Assembly: GCF_006717095.1 (NCBI RefSeq)
Contig: NZ_VFQE01000001.1
Span: forward strand, 2,170,001 to 2,234,000
Reading direction: 5' to 3'
DNA from: Blastococcus colisei
Lineage (GTDB): Bacteria; Actinomycetota; Actinomycetes; Mycobacteriales; Geodermatophilaceae
Length of the DNA: 64,000 nt
Within the stretch, counting starts at the first letter, position 1, and each line of letters opens with the position of its first letter. Below the pieces are notes generated by a model that ran no database searches, was not told the origin of the DNA, and saw nothing but the letters and a program-made list of their open reading frames with translations. Below, one piece after another: positions 63,612 to 64,000 of this stretch. The position numbers were made by a program, and so were the translations under genes.

Positions 63612-64000
63612 CGATCGACCCTTCCGGGCGGGCGGGCACCCACCGGCCCGCCAGCGCGTCGCTGACCCACTGTTCCCAGCTCTCGATCTCGGCGTCGCTG
63701 ACCGCGGTGGATTCCCGGGACAGGTCGACCACCTGCCGCAGGTAGCCCTCGATGTCGTGGTCGAGCACGCCGCGCGGTGCGCGCCAGGCCACTTCGCGCA
63801 GCAGCCCGGCGATGCGGCGGAGGACGGCCGGCTGTCCGGAGGCGAACTGGATCGGCTCCTCGAGCCCCAGCCGCATGAGACTGGCGACGTCCCACTGGGG
63901 CACGATGAGGCGCAGGACGCCGTCGTCGTCGCGGAAGGCCGACGGCCGCGGTGGCCGCGCCACCAGCTCGACCAGCAGGGCGGAGACGTGGGAGAGCCCG
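63601..64000 (-). CDS. hypothetical protein, 5' end beyond the window
   Basis: The frame is open to the window edge, encoding at least 132 residues, ending in SWEQWVSDALAGRWVPARP. Blocks such as LIVPQWDVASLMRLGLEEPIQFASG's core and RVVDLS-like QVVDLSREST are visible. It seems soluble and mixed alpha/beta. I do not recognise the family. A GTG at 63963 is not needed as a start because the frame continues upstream. Confidence 0.6.
   Translation of the reverse strand, partial: GLSHVSALLVELVARPPRPSAFRDDDGVLRLIVPQWDVASLMRLGLEEPIQFASGQPAVLRRIAGLLREVAWRAPRGVLDHDIEGYLRQVVDLSRESTAVSDAEIESWEQWVSDALAGRWVPARPEGSIVRG

Overview
The window is about 73% GC throughout, densely packed, and rich in GTG starts, 4-bp start/stop overlaps and leaderless promoters. 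This fits a high-GC actinobacterium. Gene content (RNase J, F420-type Ddn-like reductase, DUF5313, a CtpI-type giant P-type ATPase, MurD2/MurL) suggests the Geodermatophilaceae or a close relative; the family name is an inference. I see no rRNA, tRNA, CRISPR array, prophage or complete insertion sequence.

Layout. 0-6 kb: an amidohydrolase diverges from an aromatic/CoA catabolic operon (CoA-transferase, citryl-CoA lyase-like protein, quinone reductase, hydroxyquinol-type dioxygenase). 6-11 kb: RNase J, a cold-shock protein, two methyltransferase genes (one broken) and a GNAT/HxlR divergent pair. 11.4-11.8 kb: a 319-bp MITE-like element with 32-bp terminal inverted repeats and an 8-bp target duplication, lying exactly between two convergent genes. 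11.8-16 kb: the murL-murD2 pair for the alternative D-glutamate route in peptidoglycan synthesis, then DUF5313, MarR and UPF0303 genes. 16-21 kb: a diguanylate cyclase, small membrane proteins, a DUF2975/XRE pair and a Drr-type ABC exporter.

21.5-36 kb is an aldarate (glucarate/galactarate) block. A TctABC uptake system diverges from a LysR regulator. An eight-gene rightward run follows: KdgD, GudD, a galactarate/talarate dehydratase, 2,5-dioxovalerate dehydrogenase, an ATP-grasp enzyme, an AEC permease, malate:quinone oxidoreductase and an FAD-linked 2-hydroxyacid dehydrogenase. The tctC and kdgD promoters share a 14-bp block and the same spacing, which suggests one regulon delivering 2-oxoglutarate.

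36-42 kb: an S8 peptidase with a separate I9-like small protein, then tyrosine catabolism (Lrp regulator, hpd, hmgA) ending in a collapsed fumarylacetoacetase gene. 42-48 kb: a 1526-residue P-type ATPase, an ABM monooxygenase and a lipid kinase. 48-51 kb: the lutABC lactate oxidation operon. A GTTTATGGCCATAAAC palindrome occurs around hmgA and again between lutA and lutB. 51-64 kb: a Ddn-like reductase, a Csp3-like copper storage protein, an antiporter, DUF421, a LuxR-family ATPase regulator divergent from a methyltransferase plus an alpha/beta-hydrolase-glycosyltransferase fusion, and an acetyltransferase-TetR-MFS operon. The last gene runs off the right edge.
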